Made by a program: the position numbers and the translations under genes
Shown: one piece after another, positions 1 through 6,426 of the stretch
Layout: the number at the start of each line of letters is the position of its first letter
Position numbering within the stretch: position 1 is the first letter of the stretch
Notes under the pieces: model-generated
Database searches by the model: none
Told to the model about the DNA's origin: nothing
What the model saw: the letters and a program-made list of their open reading frames with translations, nothing else
Assembly (NCBI GenBank): GCA_029986195.1
Contig: DALTYF010000020.1
Span: forward strand, 1-9,228
Source: Methanocorpusculum sp.
GTDB taxonomy: Archaea > Halobacteriota > Methanomicrobia > Methanomicrobiales > Methanocorpusculaceae
Direction of reading: 5' to 3'
DNA length: 9,228 nucleotides

Positions 1-13
1 GTGGGCTGAAATT

Positions 14-49
14 CGATCAACAACGATCATTCGTAGTCAATAAACGAAT
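14..49. promoter_or_regulatory. Repeat cluster upstream of the flavoprotein gene (possible operator)
   Basis: Two copies of CGATCA lie exactly ten bases apart (14-19 and 24-29), so they face the same side of the helix. They run into an inverted repeat, ATTCGT (29-34) and ACGAAT (44-49) with a 9-base spacer. The cluster ends about 60 bases before the ATG at 109, a reasonable place for a regulator site. No regulator is recognised and chance is possible in so short an AT-rich stretch. Confidence 0.3.
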
Positions 50-108
50 TTAGGTACAATGTCTACATTTCCGCAAAGTTGACATGCGGAGAGTGCACAG
101 ATACACAC

Positions 109-513
109 ATGGTACTGATTACTGAAGAGATAAAAGCGCAGATCGAAAAAGTAGGGGTCTGTCACCTGATCACCGCAGCAAAATCCGGAGTACCCAATGC
201 CGCACCGATGGGCGGCCTGTGGGTAATGGATGATGATATCATCTGGATCGCAAACAACTTCATGAACAAGACCGCAGCAAACGTACGGGAAAACCCGCAG
301 GCGGCACTCCTCGTCTGGAGCCGGGAGATTGGCAACTGTATCCAGCTCAAGGGATCCGCAACACTTGAGTCAGGCACGCCCGAACACGCGAAGATGATGG
401 AGATGATGGAAGCAAAAAAGCCGGGACTCCCCAAAAAAGAACTGCTGAAACTTGTGGTAAAAGAGATCTACACCTGCATGCCGGGACCGGCAGCAGGCTC
501 GAAGATCGCATAA
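109..513 (+). CDS. Pyridoxamine 5'-phosphate oxidase-fold (split-barrel FMN-binding) family protein
   Basis: This 134-residue protein looks like the short single-domain flavoproteins of the PPOX/split-barrel clan that are frequent in methanogens; members bind FMN or F420 and many have no known substrate. Visible family features are an N-terminal helix, then CHLITAAKSGVPNAAPMGG (residues 18-36), which matches the first strands with the small-residue turn and P-N-A-A-P, then a strand near WIANNFMNKTAANVRENP (46-63) and an ILKG-like strand IQLKGSATLE (79-88). The C-terminal PGPAAGSKIA is short. I chose ATG 109; a TTG at 79 in the same frame would add ten cysteine-containing residues unlike the family. 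GGAG at 88-91 is too far from the ATG to be a good Shine-Dalgarno site. The gene stands alone and is convergent with cca. Family is fairly sure; function is unknown. Confidence 0.75.
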   Translation: MVLITEEIKAQIEKVGVCHLITAAKSGVPNAAPMGGLWVMDDDIIWIANNFMNKTAANVRENPQAALLVWSREIGNCIQLKGSATLESGTPEHAKMMEMMEAKKPGLPKKELLKLVVKEIYTCMPGPAAGSKIA

Positions 514-514
514 C

Positions 515-523
515 TTTTTTTTT
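515..523 (+). terminator. Oligo-T terminator of the flavoprotein gene
   Basis: Nine consecutive T residues begin two bases after the TAA stop at 511-513. A T-rich run without a hairpin is the usual archaeal terminator. It overlaps the stop codon of the convergent cca gene at 522-524, so the two genes have essentially no intergenic space. Confidence 0.6.
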
Positions 524-1934
524 ATTTTGGTAACCTTTCCTGCCGGATATCGCGCAGTTTCCGGATCGCATGCGACGACCGGGCAAAGAACGCGGAAAGG
601 AAGAAGGAAAACTCCGCCGACCATACATCCGTTCCGGACAGTACCTCATATCCCGACTCCTCCATCACCTGACGGACATGCTTCCCCAGAGCGCCGGAGA
701 GAATCTTCGCCGAATCCGCAAGCAGTGATCCGGCGGTTGTGTACTTGCGGCGGACCTCGGTGTAGTAGCGGTCCTCCTCAATCCAGGGACCGGCAAACTC
801 TTCCTGCAGCAGATACTTGTCCACGAACCGGTCGGCATTTTCGTGATTCCAGACCGGCGGGCCGTCGCGGACAACGATCTCCGGCAGCCGGTCCACGAGG
901 AGCTCAAAGAGAATCAGCGAATTCTCCGCCCCCATTGAAACTTCGGCGCGGTGAATCTGGAAATCTTCGGCGACCAGCATGGATCGAACCGCCTCCATAC
1001 TCTTGCGCAGCTGCGGAACGACCGTATCGGCAACATAGGGGGGTGTTTTCAGCCGGATGGCAAGCATTGCTGTTCCCCGCTGCTGCAAAACCGCGGCAAA
1101 CTCTGTTCTTCCCATCTGCGTAGGGGGATCGGCGATGAAGTAGACCAGACTTGGTTCTGCGCAGTAGTCCCGCGCCAGTTCCATGAACTCCGCAAACCGC
1201 GTCGGGGTAAGGACGGCGGCAACATTGCGGTCCTTATCGGTTGGATCGATCACTACCAGAGGTTCGGAGAACTTTTTCCGGACGGCCTTTTTGTCGGGAT
1301 AATACCCTTCAATATCGATGACCTCACCGTAACGGAATTTGGATGCCGCCTGCATGAACTCCGAAAATCCGCCGTACGCAAGAATCAGCAGTTCGCAGAG
1401 ATACCCGGAAAATCCGCCGGTCATGTGATCCGAACCGTAGACGCCCCCGCCTTTGGCAAACTGCTTGAGCAGAAGCACATCCTCGCGGAGAGGGGCGATC
1501 TTGGGAAGGAGGTAGCGGGTGTGAAACGGTGTGCGATCAACAGCGCATTTCATCTCGGCGGTTGAGGCAACATGATAGCAGGGGACAAGGTCCACATCGA
1601 ATCCCTCAATCACCGCGTTCAGATACGGATGCTCGGCATACTTTTCCTCCGCGGTTCCGGAGAACTTCTCCACCACCGCATACGCCGCGGCAAGTCCCTT
1701 TTCCTGTAGTTCCTCGCGGGGCAGTTCCGGCGGGAACAGCATGAAGATGTCAATATCCTTGTCGCCTTTCACCCAGGTACCGCGGGCAACCGAGCCGGTC
1801 ATCATCGCGGGAACGCCTGCCACTTCATAGACTGCCGCGATGAGTTTTTCTCCCATCGTCTGCGCTGCGGCGCGCTCGGCATCGGTAGGAAGCACGCGGG
1901 CTAAAACCTCCGCTTCGATTGGATTTCTGGTCAC
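522..1934 (-). CDS. cca: CCA-adding enzyme, archaeal class I tRNA nucleotidyltransferase
   Basis: Adds or repairs the 3'-terminal CCA of tRNA from CTP and ATP without a nucleic acid template. The protein has 470 residues, slightly longer than the usual archaeal ~440-460. The class I nucleotidyltransferase signature is clear: G47-S48 followed by ARGTWVKGDKDIDIF (50-64) with metal-binding D60 and D62, and a third carboxylate, D115, in GFDVDLVPCY (111-120). HPYLNAVIEG (102-111) just before it is also typical of archaeal enzymes, and KQFAKGGGVYGSDHMTGGFSGYLCELL (157-183) matches the neck domain with its GxxGS...GFSGYL segment. The start ATG overlaps the stop of thpR by four bases, implying translational coupling. 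Both tRNA genes in this window lack encoded CCA and so need this enzyme. The D60 position is glutamate in some homologues. Confidence 0.95.
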   Translation of the reverse strand: MTRNPIEAEVLARVLPTDAERAAAQTMGEKLIAAVYEVAGVPAMMTGSVARGTWVKGDKDIDIFMLFPPELPREELQEKGLAAAYAVVEKFSGTAEEKYAEHPYLNAVIEGFDVDLVPCYHVASTAEMKCAVDRTPFHTRYLLPKIAPLREDVLLLKQFAKGGGVYGSDHMTGGFSGYLCELLILAYGGFSEFMQAASKFRYGEVIDIEGYYPDKKAVRKKFSEPLVVIDPTDKDRNVAAVLTPTRFAEFMELARDYCAEPSLVYFIADPPTQMGRTEFAAVLQQRGTAMLAIRLKTPPYVADTVVPQLRKSMEAVRSMLVAEDFQIHRAEVSMGAENSLILFELLVDRLPEIVVRDGPPVWNHENADRFVDKYLLQEEFAGPWIEEDRYYTEVRRKYTTAGSLLADSAKILSGALGKHVRQVMEESGYEVLSGTDVWSAEFSFFLSAFFARSSHAIRKLRDIRQERLPK

Positions 1935-2470
1935 AGCTTTACTCCTGCAATTGTTTCATATATGGGTCCCGACGGGGTTAATGTACTCTTTTTGAGCACC
2001 ACCTCATCAATCGTACAGGTTCCAAAGGGCGGCCGGTTTTTCAGCGCGGCAATCCGGGGAAGGAGCGCAGGAGCGTACTCCCGGACGCGGGCAATGGTCA
2101 GGTGCGGGGAGAAGGGTTTTGGATCTTTTGCAATACCCAGAGACAGCAGAAGTGCATCAATCTGTCGTGCAAGATCTGCGGTCGCGCCGCCGTCTGTGAT
2201 CTCGACCTTAATGATACGCGGCGATCTGCCGAACACTCCTGCCCCGGAGACGGTTACCTGATAGGGGGATGCACGGATGCCCTGTAAAGCCGCCGTAATT
2301 TGGGGAATCTGTGATTCGGAAACCTCGCCAAGGAACCTGAGCGTGATGTGCATCAGAGGAGCCTGCACCGCAGTTATCCGTGCCGGTGTGCCCTGCAGAC
2401 TGCGTCCTGCGGCAGCAAGAGCGGCTTTGATCTCGTCCGACGGTTCCACCGCAATAAATGTCCGCACCAT
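1931..2470 (-). CDS. thpR: RNA 2',3'-cyclic phosphodiesterase (2H family, LigT/ThpR)
   Basis: A 179-residue member of the 2H phosphoesterase superfamily, which opens 2',3'-cyclic phosphates at RNA ends to give 2'-phosphates; some were first described as 2'-5' RNA ligases. Both catalytic HxTx motifs are present and at the expected spacing: HITL at 41-44 within MHITLRFLGEV, and HLTI at 123-126 within KPFSPHLTIARVR. The N-terminus MVRTFIAVEP is the standard start of the family, which supports the ATG at 2470. The stop overlaps the start of cca (ATGA, 1931-1934). This pairing with cca recurs in archaea and suggests a shared role in handling RNA 3' ends, though the physiological substrate is not settled. 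Confidence 0.93.
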   Translation of the reverse strand: MVRTFIAVEPSDEIKAALAAAGRSLQGTPARITAVQAPLMHITLRFLGEVSESQIPQITAALQGIRASPYQVTVSGAGVFGRSPRIIKVEITDGGATADLARQIDALLLSLGIAKDPKPFSPHLTIARVREYAPALLPRIAALKNRPPFGTCTIDEVVLKKSTLTPSGPIYETIAGVKL

Positions 2471-2520
2471 GTATGGGTAAGTATATGGGCGGTTGAAAAA
2501 TAGGAGTTTTCGGCTCTACG
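2471..2520 (-). promoter_or_regulatory. Short spacer between folP and thpR with a T-run and a TATA-like element
   Basis: On the minus strand this 50-base gap contains CTATTTTTC (2494-2502), a possible weak terminator for folP, then CATATACTTAC (2477-2487) ending six bases before the thpR ATG. The second element looks like a TATA box but is too close to the ATG to direct a transcript that includes it, since archaeal TATA boxes sit about 26 bases before the start site. No Shine-Dalgarno sequence is visible. thpR may instead be read through from folP. Confidence 0.25.
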
Positions 2521-3324
2521 TTACCGGCAGAGTTGTTCAAAGACCCGGACAACATCCCGCGACGCACCGACATCGTGCACGCGGACAATATCCGCACCGT
2601 TCTCCAGCAGGTAGAACAGCACCCCGAGTGTCCCGTAGAGACGTTCATGCGCAGGTTTTCCAATACAATCACCGATGAACGTTTTGCGGGAAACTGCTGC
2701 GAGCAGCGGGCAGTCATACTGCTTCAGTTCGGAGAACTGCCGGCAGAGATCCCAGTCCGCTGCAAGAGGCCGGTCGGCAGTCCATTTGCCGACGCCCGGA
2801 TCGAGAATAAGATTGCACATGCCGTACTTTCCTGCGCGATCGAGTATCTCCTGCAGTGCGGCATGGGTTCCTGCCATGTTCAGCGGGTCGCCGGGGAGTT
2901 GGCGCGCCGCCATTGCAATTACCGGCAGGCCGGAGTCTGCGGCGAGTTTTGCATACTCCGGATTTCCGAGGCCGTTGATGTCGTTGATGGCGGCGAGATC
3001 ATAGTGCAGGGCTGCGTCCAGTACTTCGGGATGCATGGTGTCAAGCGACAGAACTGCACCGTATCCGTCCAGTTCCTTCATTGCGGTAAGTACCCGTTCC
3101 CGTTCGTCCGCAACCGTCAGCGGCGGGGCGTTGAGTGCGGTACTGCGGGCACCAAGATCAATGATATCCGCTCCTTCGCGGATCATCTCTTCCACACGGG
3201 TAACAACCTGATCACAGGGGGTGAACGAGTCCGAAAAAAAGGATTCAGGACTGATGTTCAGGACTCCCATGATTTTCGGGGAGTTTCCCCCTCCGATGCG
3301 GATATTTTTAATCCTGACTTCCAT
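2521..3324 (-). CDS. folP: Dihydropteroate synthase family protein (pterin-binding TIM barrel)
   Basis: A 267-residue pterin-binding TIM barrel, the length of standard DHPS, which joins p-aminobenzoate to 6-hydroxymethyl-dihydropterin pyrophosphate. Landmarks appear in order: IMGVLNISPESF (18-29; canonical ILNVTPDSF, with N23), GADIIDLGARST (51-62), LSLDT (92-96; canonical SIDT), AINDINGL (112-119), LILDPGVGK (172-180), VSRKTFIG (211-218) and ADIVRVHDVGA (244-254). These cover the phosphate and pterin pockets including D96, N114, D175, K213 and the terminal R-x-H. The second loop is unusual, reading GARSTALNAPPLT instead of GGESTRPG, so the pABA side of the site may differ. It starts 20 bases after glyA ends, probably in one operon. 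Substrate could be pABA (folate) or an arylamine of methanopterin synthesis; sequence alone does not decide. Confidence 0.87.
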   Translation of the reverse strand: MEVRIKNIRIGGGNSPKIMGVLNISPESFFSDSFTPCDQVVTRVEEMIREGADIIDLGARSTALNAPPLTVADERERVLTAMKELDGYGAVLSLDTMHPEVLDAALHYDLAAINDINGLGNPEYAKLAADSGLPVIAMAARQLPGDPLNMAGTHAALQEILDRAGKYGMCNLILDPGVGKWTADRPLAADWDLCRQFSELKQYDCPLLAAVSRKTFIGDCIGKPAHERLYGTLGVLFYLLENGADIVRVHDVGASRDVVRVFEQLCR

Positions 3325-3328
3325 TTCA

Positions 3329-3336
3329 GATCGCCT
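3329..3336 (-). promoter_or_regulatory. Ribosome binding site of folP
   Basis: AGGCGATC on the minus strand, four bases before the folP ATG, differs at one base from AGGTGATC, the complement of the conserved 3' end of archaeal 16S rRNA. It supports the ATG at 3322-3324 and is one of the few recognisable Shine-Dalgarno sites in the window. Confidence 0.4.
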
Positions 3337-3344
3337 GCGTGTCT

Positions 3345-4620
3345 TTACTCCCGAATCTCCGGGTAGAGCGGATAGCGCAGGCAGAAGGTGGTAACCTCTT
3401 CCCTGGTCTCGGCAATCAGGCCGGCGTCATCGATGTGGTGCAGTACCCGGGAGATCCACTCGCCCACCTGTTTGCATTCCTCTTCTTTCATGCCGCGCGT
3501 GGTGATGGTCGGCGTTCCCAGGCGCAGACCGGAGGTTTCAAAGGGCGAGAGGTGCTGGCGGCGGGATGGTGTTTTTGTTCACCGTGATTCCGGCTTTGTC
3601 GAGGGCAACCTCGGCCTGCTGGCCGGAGATTCCCTGTTCCGAGAGATCGAGGAGACAGAGGTGGTTGTCGGTTCCGCCCGTGACGAGGCGGAACCCGTTG
3701 TCCATCAGGGTCTGGGCAAGCACTTTGCAGTTTTTGACGACCTGTTTTGCGTAGTCTTTGTACTCGTTGCTGAGGGCTTCGCGGAAGCAGACGGCCTTTG
3801 CGGCGATGACATGCATGAGGGGGCCGCCCTGGAGACCGGGGAAGACTGCTTTGTCAATCGCGTTTGCGTACTCTTTGCTGCACATGATAACACCGCCGCG
3901 CGGACCGCGGAGGGTTTTGTGCGTGGTGGAGGTGACGTAGGTGGTGACGCCGACCGGGGAGTTGTGCAGGCCGGTACAGCAGAGACCGGAAATGTGGGCG
4001 ATGTCTGCCATGGAACGTGCGCCGACATCCTCAGCGATCTCGGCAAACGCCCTGAAGTCAATTTCCCTTGGATAGGAGGATGCACCGCAGACGATTAAGT
4101 CGGGTCTGACTTTGCGGGCAAGTGCTTCGATTTCTGCATAGTCCAGGAGTTCGGTGTCAAGGTTCACGCCGTAGGCGGTGACGTCGTAGTACTTGCCGGA
4201 GATGTTGGCCGGATCACCGTGGGAGAGGTGACCACCGTTGTTGAGGCTCTGGCTGAGGATTTTGTCGCCGGGTTTGAGGAAGGAGAGGTACACTGCCTCG
4301 TTTGCCTGACTGCCGGAGTGCGGCTGTACGTTTGCGTGTTCGGCACCGAAGAGCCGGCAGAGCCGGTCGCGGGCGATGTTTTCAATCTGGTCGTGGAATT
4401 CGCAGCCGCCGTAGTAGCGTTTGCCGGGATAGCCTTCTGCATATTTATTGGTGAGAATGGTTCCCATGGCTTCCATGACCTCGCGGGCAACGACGTTTTC
4501 GGAGGCGATCAGTTCGAGCCCTTCGACCTGACGCTTGTACTCTTTGTTGATGAGAACCGTGATTTCCGGATCAAACTGCCGCAAAAACGACATATTCGTT
4601 GTCTGGGCGAGAAAGGACAT
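3345..4620 (-). CDS. glyA: Serine hydroxymethyltransferase, bacterial type, with a +1-base frameshift
   Basis: PLP enzyme converting serine plus a tetrahydropterin into glycine and the methylene-pterin. The first 353 residues are intact: LELIASEN (35-42), [17 protein letters not shown] (58-74), PHSGSQAN (100-107), [10 protein letters not shown] (204-213), and the PLP lysine K235 in [14 protein letters not shown]. After TVNKNTIP the frame shifts; reading one base over gives [18 protein letters not shown] and continues 71 codons to TAA at 3345, ending YPLYPEIRE. The unshifted frame stops at 3538 after a nonsense tail. Corrected length is 424 residues from ATG 4620 or 415 from ATG 4593; the latter gives the normal family start [11 protein letters not shown]. 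The sequence is of the bacterial, tetrahydrofolate-linked kind rather than the divergent archaeal SHMT. Downstream folP follows after 20 bases. Identity is certain; whether the gene is truly broken is not. Confidence 0.92.
3558..3561 (-). other. glyA: Frameshift site in glyA (one extra base)
   Basis: On the minus strand the codons ATC CCG are followed by four bases, CCGC, before CAG CAC CTC TCG. Removing one C (3560 or 3561) yields Ile-Pro-Arg-Gln-His-Leu-Ser-Pro-Phe, the family sequence at this point. There is no long homopolymer, slippery heptamer or stop codon here that would suggest programmed shifting. Confidence 0.85.
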
Positions 4621-4640
4621 ATTCCATTATTGGTGATGGG

Positions 4641-4649
4641 ATAATATAA
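4641..4649 (-). promoter_or_regulatory. TATA box of glyA
   Basis: Minus-strand TTATATTAT lies 21-29 bases before the ATG at 4620 and matches the archaeal TATA consensus well. A start site about 26 bases downstream of its centre would fall at about 4619, giving either a leaderless message beginning at the first ATG or a leader of about 25 bases before the ATG at 4593. It implies that glyA-folP has its own promoter, separate from the nitroreductase gene. Confidence 0.5.
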
Positions 4650-4674
4650 CCGTCTCGGTCGCCAGTTTTTTTTG

Positions 4675-4685
4675 AAAAAGAAAAA
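4675..4685 (-). terminator. Double T5 terminator after the nitroreductase gene
   Basis: On the minus strand TTTTTCTTTTT lies 31 bases past the restored TAA stop of the nitroreductase gene and before the glyA TATA box. Its position fits the corrected, shorter reading frame and would fall inside the gene if the uncorrected frame were used. Confidence 0.5.
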
Positions 4686-4716
4686 GAGTTACCCTGCACC
4701 ACCCGCATCCTCTCCC

Positions 4717-5287
4717 TTACCGGATTTTTTCCACCGAGAGGGCATCCGCAGTCGGCGTGCCGAACGGCATCCTGGGCAATCAACCGCCAGCTATCCGGAA
4801 GGGAGAATGCCTGCTTCACCTCATCGTCGATGATCGGATTATAGTGCTGCAGATTTGCGCCAAAGCCTGCATCCTCAAGTGCTGTCCAGACCGCAAACTG
4901 GAGCATACCGTTTGCCTGTTCCGCCCAGGGACGGAAATTTTCACGGTAGCGGGGGAACTGTTCCGCAAATGATTCTGTAACCGCAAAATCGTCAAAGTAC
5001 AGTACCGTTGCATAACCGTTTGCAAATCCGGTGATCTTTGCCTCCGTCGGCCCAAACTTCTCCGGCGGGACATGGGCCCGCAGCGTCTCCATCACAATGC
5101 TCCAGAGTTTTGTATGGGAAGCACCGAACAGCAGCACAACCCGTGCGCTCTGGGAATTATAGGCTGAAGGCACCGCAAGAACCAGACGTTCAATCATTTT
5201 GATGATCTCCGCATCCGGCACCGGACTCTCCGGTGCGATCGTGTACACCGAACGGCGGTGTTCTACTGCTTCAAGAAAAGATCTCAT
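4717..5287 (-). CDS. Nitroreductase family FMN protein with a +1-base frameshift near the C-terminus
   Basis: Resembles the small nitroreductases related to yeast Hbn1 and Bacillus YdgI/YfhC, FMN enzymes of roughly 200 residues whose natural substrates are unclear. Seen features: RRSVYTI (11-17) at the phosphate-binding start, VPSAYNSQSARVVLLFG (39-55), GFANGYATVLYFDD (86-99), FPRYRENFRPWAEQANGMLQ, and WTALEDAGFGANLQHYNPIID. After SLPDSWRLIAQ the open frame becomes unlike the family; dropping one base gives MPFGTPTADALSVEKIR and a TAA at 4717-4719, the expected ending, for 189 residues. Left uncorrected, the frame runs to 4571 and overlaps the start of glyA with a 60-residue tail that includes the translated terminator. 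ATG 5287 has no Shine-Dalgarno site. Family assignment is firm, function is not. Confidence 0.85.
4771..4772 (-). other. Frameshift site in the nitroreductase gene (one extra base)
   Basis: Minus-strand GCC CAG G ATG CCG: the G pair at 4772-4771 carries one base too many. Removing one G restores Ala-Gln-Met-Pro-Phe-Gly-Thr-Pro, the conserved AQMPFGxPT ending of this family. The site is not in a homopolymer longer than two bases. Confidence 0.85.
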
Positions 5288-5313
5288 ACTTTGTTGATAC
5301 TTTCGTGCAGGAG

Positions 5314-5325
5314 CTTATCAAAAAA
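5314..5325 (-). promoter_or_regulatory. T6 run and TATA-like element between the nucleotidyltransferase and nitroreductase genes
   Basis: Minus-strand TTTTTTGATAAG lies 20 bases past the stop of the nucleotidyltransferase gene and is centred about 32 bases before the nitroreductase ATG. The T6 part could terminate the upstream gene and the whole could act as a TATA box giving a message with a very short leader. Either role, or both, fits. Confidence 0.35.
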
Positions 5326-5344
5326 GAGAATGAGGCAATGATCT

Positions 5345-6271
5345 CTATTGATCCAGCAGCGTCCGGGACACGATGTACTCGCCGTGCGCCTCGCGGGTCG
5401 TCCCCACAATCAGCCAGGTCTGATCCCCGTGCTCCTCCACAACCCCACAGGCCTCCAGCACCTCGCCCGTGAAACCCTGACCGCAGTAGGTATGGGTAAA
5501 CGACAGCACCAGATCGATCTCCTCGTGATCCACGCGATAAATGCCCGGACTATCGAAGGCAAGCGAAGCATCCGTAACGGTTGCCTCAATGGTCATCTTC
5601 CCGGTCTTTTCACCAAGCGTAATCGGCGGGACTGCATGCAGGTTATCATATCCGCGTGAGTAGAGCAGATCAAAATAGGTTCCCTCAAACTCCCCGCGGT
5701 TGAACTTCCGCGACTCGTGCAGCACAAAATCATCGAACGAGATGTCCGGAACCCGCTTGCGGTACACTTTCTGCCACATCTCCTCGCTCATGGCAGGAAT
5801 CTTTCCTTTGGCAACCGCCTCCATCAGCTGCTGCCGCGCGGTAAACCATGCACTCCCGTACACCACCATATCAATATCGGATGCCCCGTTTTCCAGGCCC
5901 GCAAGAAGCGAACCCGTACAGCCCCAGGTCATCGGCGGCAGATCAAAGTGGGAGAACAACCGTGCCGCGCGCGGATTCCGGGCGGCGATGGATGCTGCCT
6001 GCTCCTCGGGCTTTAGCACGCGCACAATATCCGCGAGCGGCACACGGTGCACGAGATCCAGATACGCAGGCCTGTGTTCTTTCACCCAGGCAAATGCATC
6101 GGCAAAATCATACTTCTTGTAGCGTATGCCCCACGGCGCGGTGCGGTCGCCGTCCTCTGTCGGCACATAACGGAGCACACACTCCGCACGCTCGTCATTC
6201 TCATACCCGGACACGGCATACAGACAGCCGTCGCCGGTCATTACAAAATCGCGCAAACGGATTGGCTTCAT
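5345..6271 (-). CDS. Predicted nucleotidyltransferase (COG1665-like archaeal protein)
   Basis: A 308-residue soluble protein with a polymerase-beta-type nucleotidyltransferase core in its middle: WGCTGSLLAGLENGASDIDMVVYG (116-139) shows the G-S pair (120-121) and the D132-x-D134 carboxylates, with a likely third acidic residue in YFDLLYSRG (D201). The N-terminal 110 residues and the C-terminal ~90, including VGTTREAHGEYIVSRTLL, have no function I recognise. It resembles conserved archaeal predicted nucleotidyltransferases of COG1665, whose substrate is not established. The ATG is only 13 bases downstream of the 3' end of tRNA-Leu on the same strand, leaving no room for its own promoter except inside the tRNA gene. 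No Shine-Dalgarno site is visible. RNA modification is a possibility from context only. Confidence 0.8.
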   Translation of the reverse strand: MKPIRLRDFVMTGDGCLYAVSGYENDERAECVLRYVPTEDGDRTAPWGIRYKKYDFADAFAWVKEHRPAYLDLVHRVPLADIVRVLKPEEQAASIAARNPRAARLFSHFDLPPMTWGCTGSLLAGLENGASDIDMVVYGSAWFTARQQLMEAVAKGKIPAMSEEMWQKVYRKRVPDISFDDFVLHESRKFNRGEFEGTYFDLLYSRGYDNLHAVPPITLGEKTGKMTIEATVTDASLAFDSPGIYRVDHEEIDLVLSFTHTYCGQGFTGEVLEACGVVEEHGDQTWLIVGTTREAHGEYIVSRTLLDQ

Positions 6272-6273
6272 AG

Positions 6274-6279
6274 AAAAAA
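6274..6279 (-). terminator. T6 run after tRNA-Leu
   Basis: Six T residues on the minus strand start five bases after the discriminator base of tRNA-Leu and end two bases before the ATG of the nucleotidyltransferase gene. It is a plausible tRNA terminator, but if used efficiently it would also cut off the gene behind it. Confidence 0.4.
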
Positions 6280-6284
6280 CCTGA

Positions 6285-6369
6285 TGCGAGAGGTGGGATT
6301 CGAACCCATGAACTACTTATAGACCAGATCTTAAGTCTGGCGCCGTTGGCCTGGCTTGGCTACTCTCGC
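6285..6369 (-). tRNA. tRNA-Leu (anticodon UAA)
   Basis: 85 bases, class II. Acceptor GCGAGAG (6369-6363) pairs with CTCTCGC (6292-6286), discriminator A at 6285. The anticodon stem CCAGA/TCTGG encloses loop CTTAAGA with anticodon TAA (6333-6331), which reads UUA. A 14-base variable arm, TCTATAAGTAGTTC, can form a small CTA/TAG hairpin as expected for leucine. The T loop is TTCGAAT; the outermost pair of the T stem is an A-C mismatch. CCA is not encoded and no intron is visible. Confidence 0.95.
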
Positions 6370-6397
6370 AAACTACCTTATTACATAGCACTTCCAA

Positions 6398-6407
6398 CAT
6401 AAAAAAA
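6398..6407 (-). promoter_or_regulatory. TATA-like box for tRNA-Leu
   Basis: Minus-strand TTTTTTTATG is centred about 33 bases before the mature 5' end of tRNA-Leu, which would give a primary transcript with a leader of about seven bases. It is the best TATA-like sequence in the right place on this strand. Confidence 0.4.
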
Positions 6408-6426
6408 CGACCGCAAAATTGGCAAC

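Noticed and set aside
79..108. TTG start ten codons upstream in the flavoprotein gene
   Set aside because: It would add MTCGECTDTH, unlike the family N-terminus, and there is no ribosome binding site before it. ATG 109 is preferred.
2533..3366. Open frame of 277 codons on the + strand
   Set aside because: It is antisense to folP, whose motifs are unmistakable. The product is Cys/Arg-rich with no recognisable domain, typical of an antisense shadow at this GC content.
3541..3570. Programmed ribosomal frameshift in glyA
   Set aside because: No in-frame stop, rare-codon stall or slippery run with a downstream structure is evident, and the same kind of lesion is present in the next gene. Kept only as a remote alternative.
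3388..4098. Open frame of 236 codons on the + strand across the glyA C-terminus
   Set aside because: Antisense to conserved glyA motifs on both sides of the frameshift. It is a shadow and does not explain the frame change.
4571..4716. C-terminal extension of the nitroreductase overlapping glyA
   Set aside because: These codons follow the frameshift and contain the terminator and the glyA TATA box. The family ending appears in the other frame with a stop at 4717.
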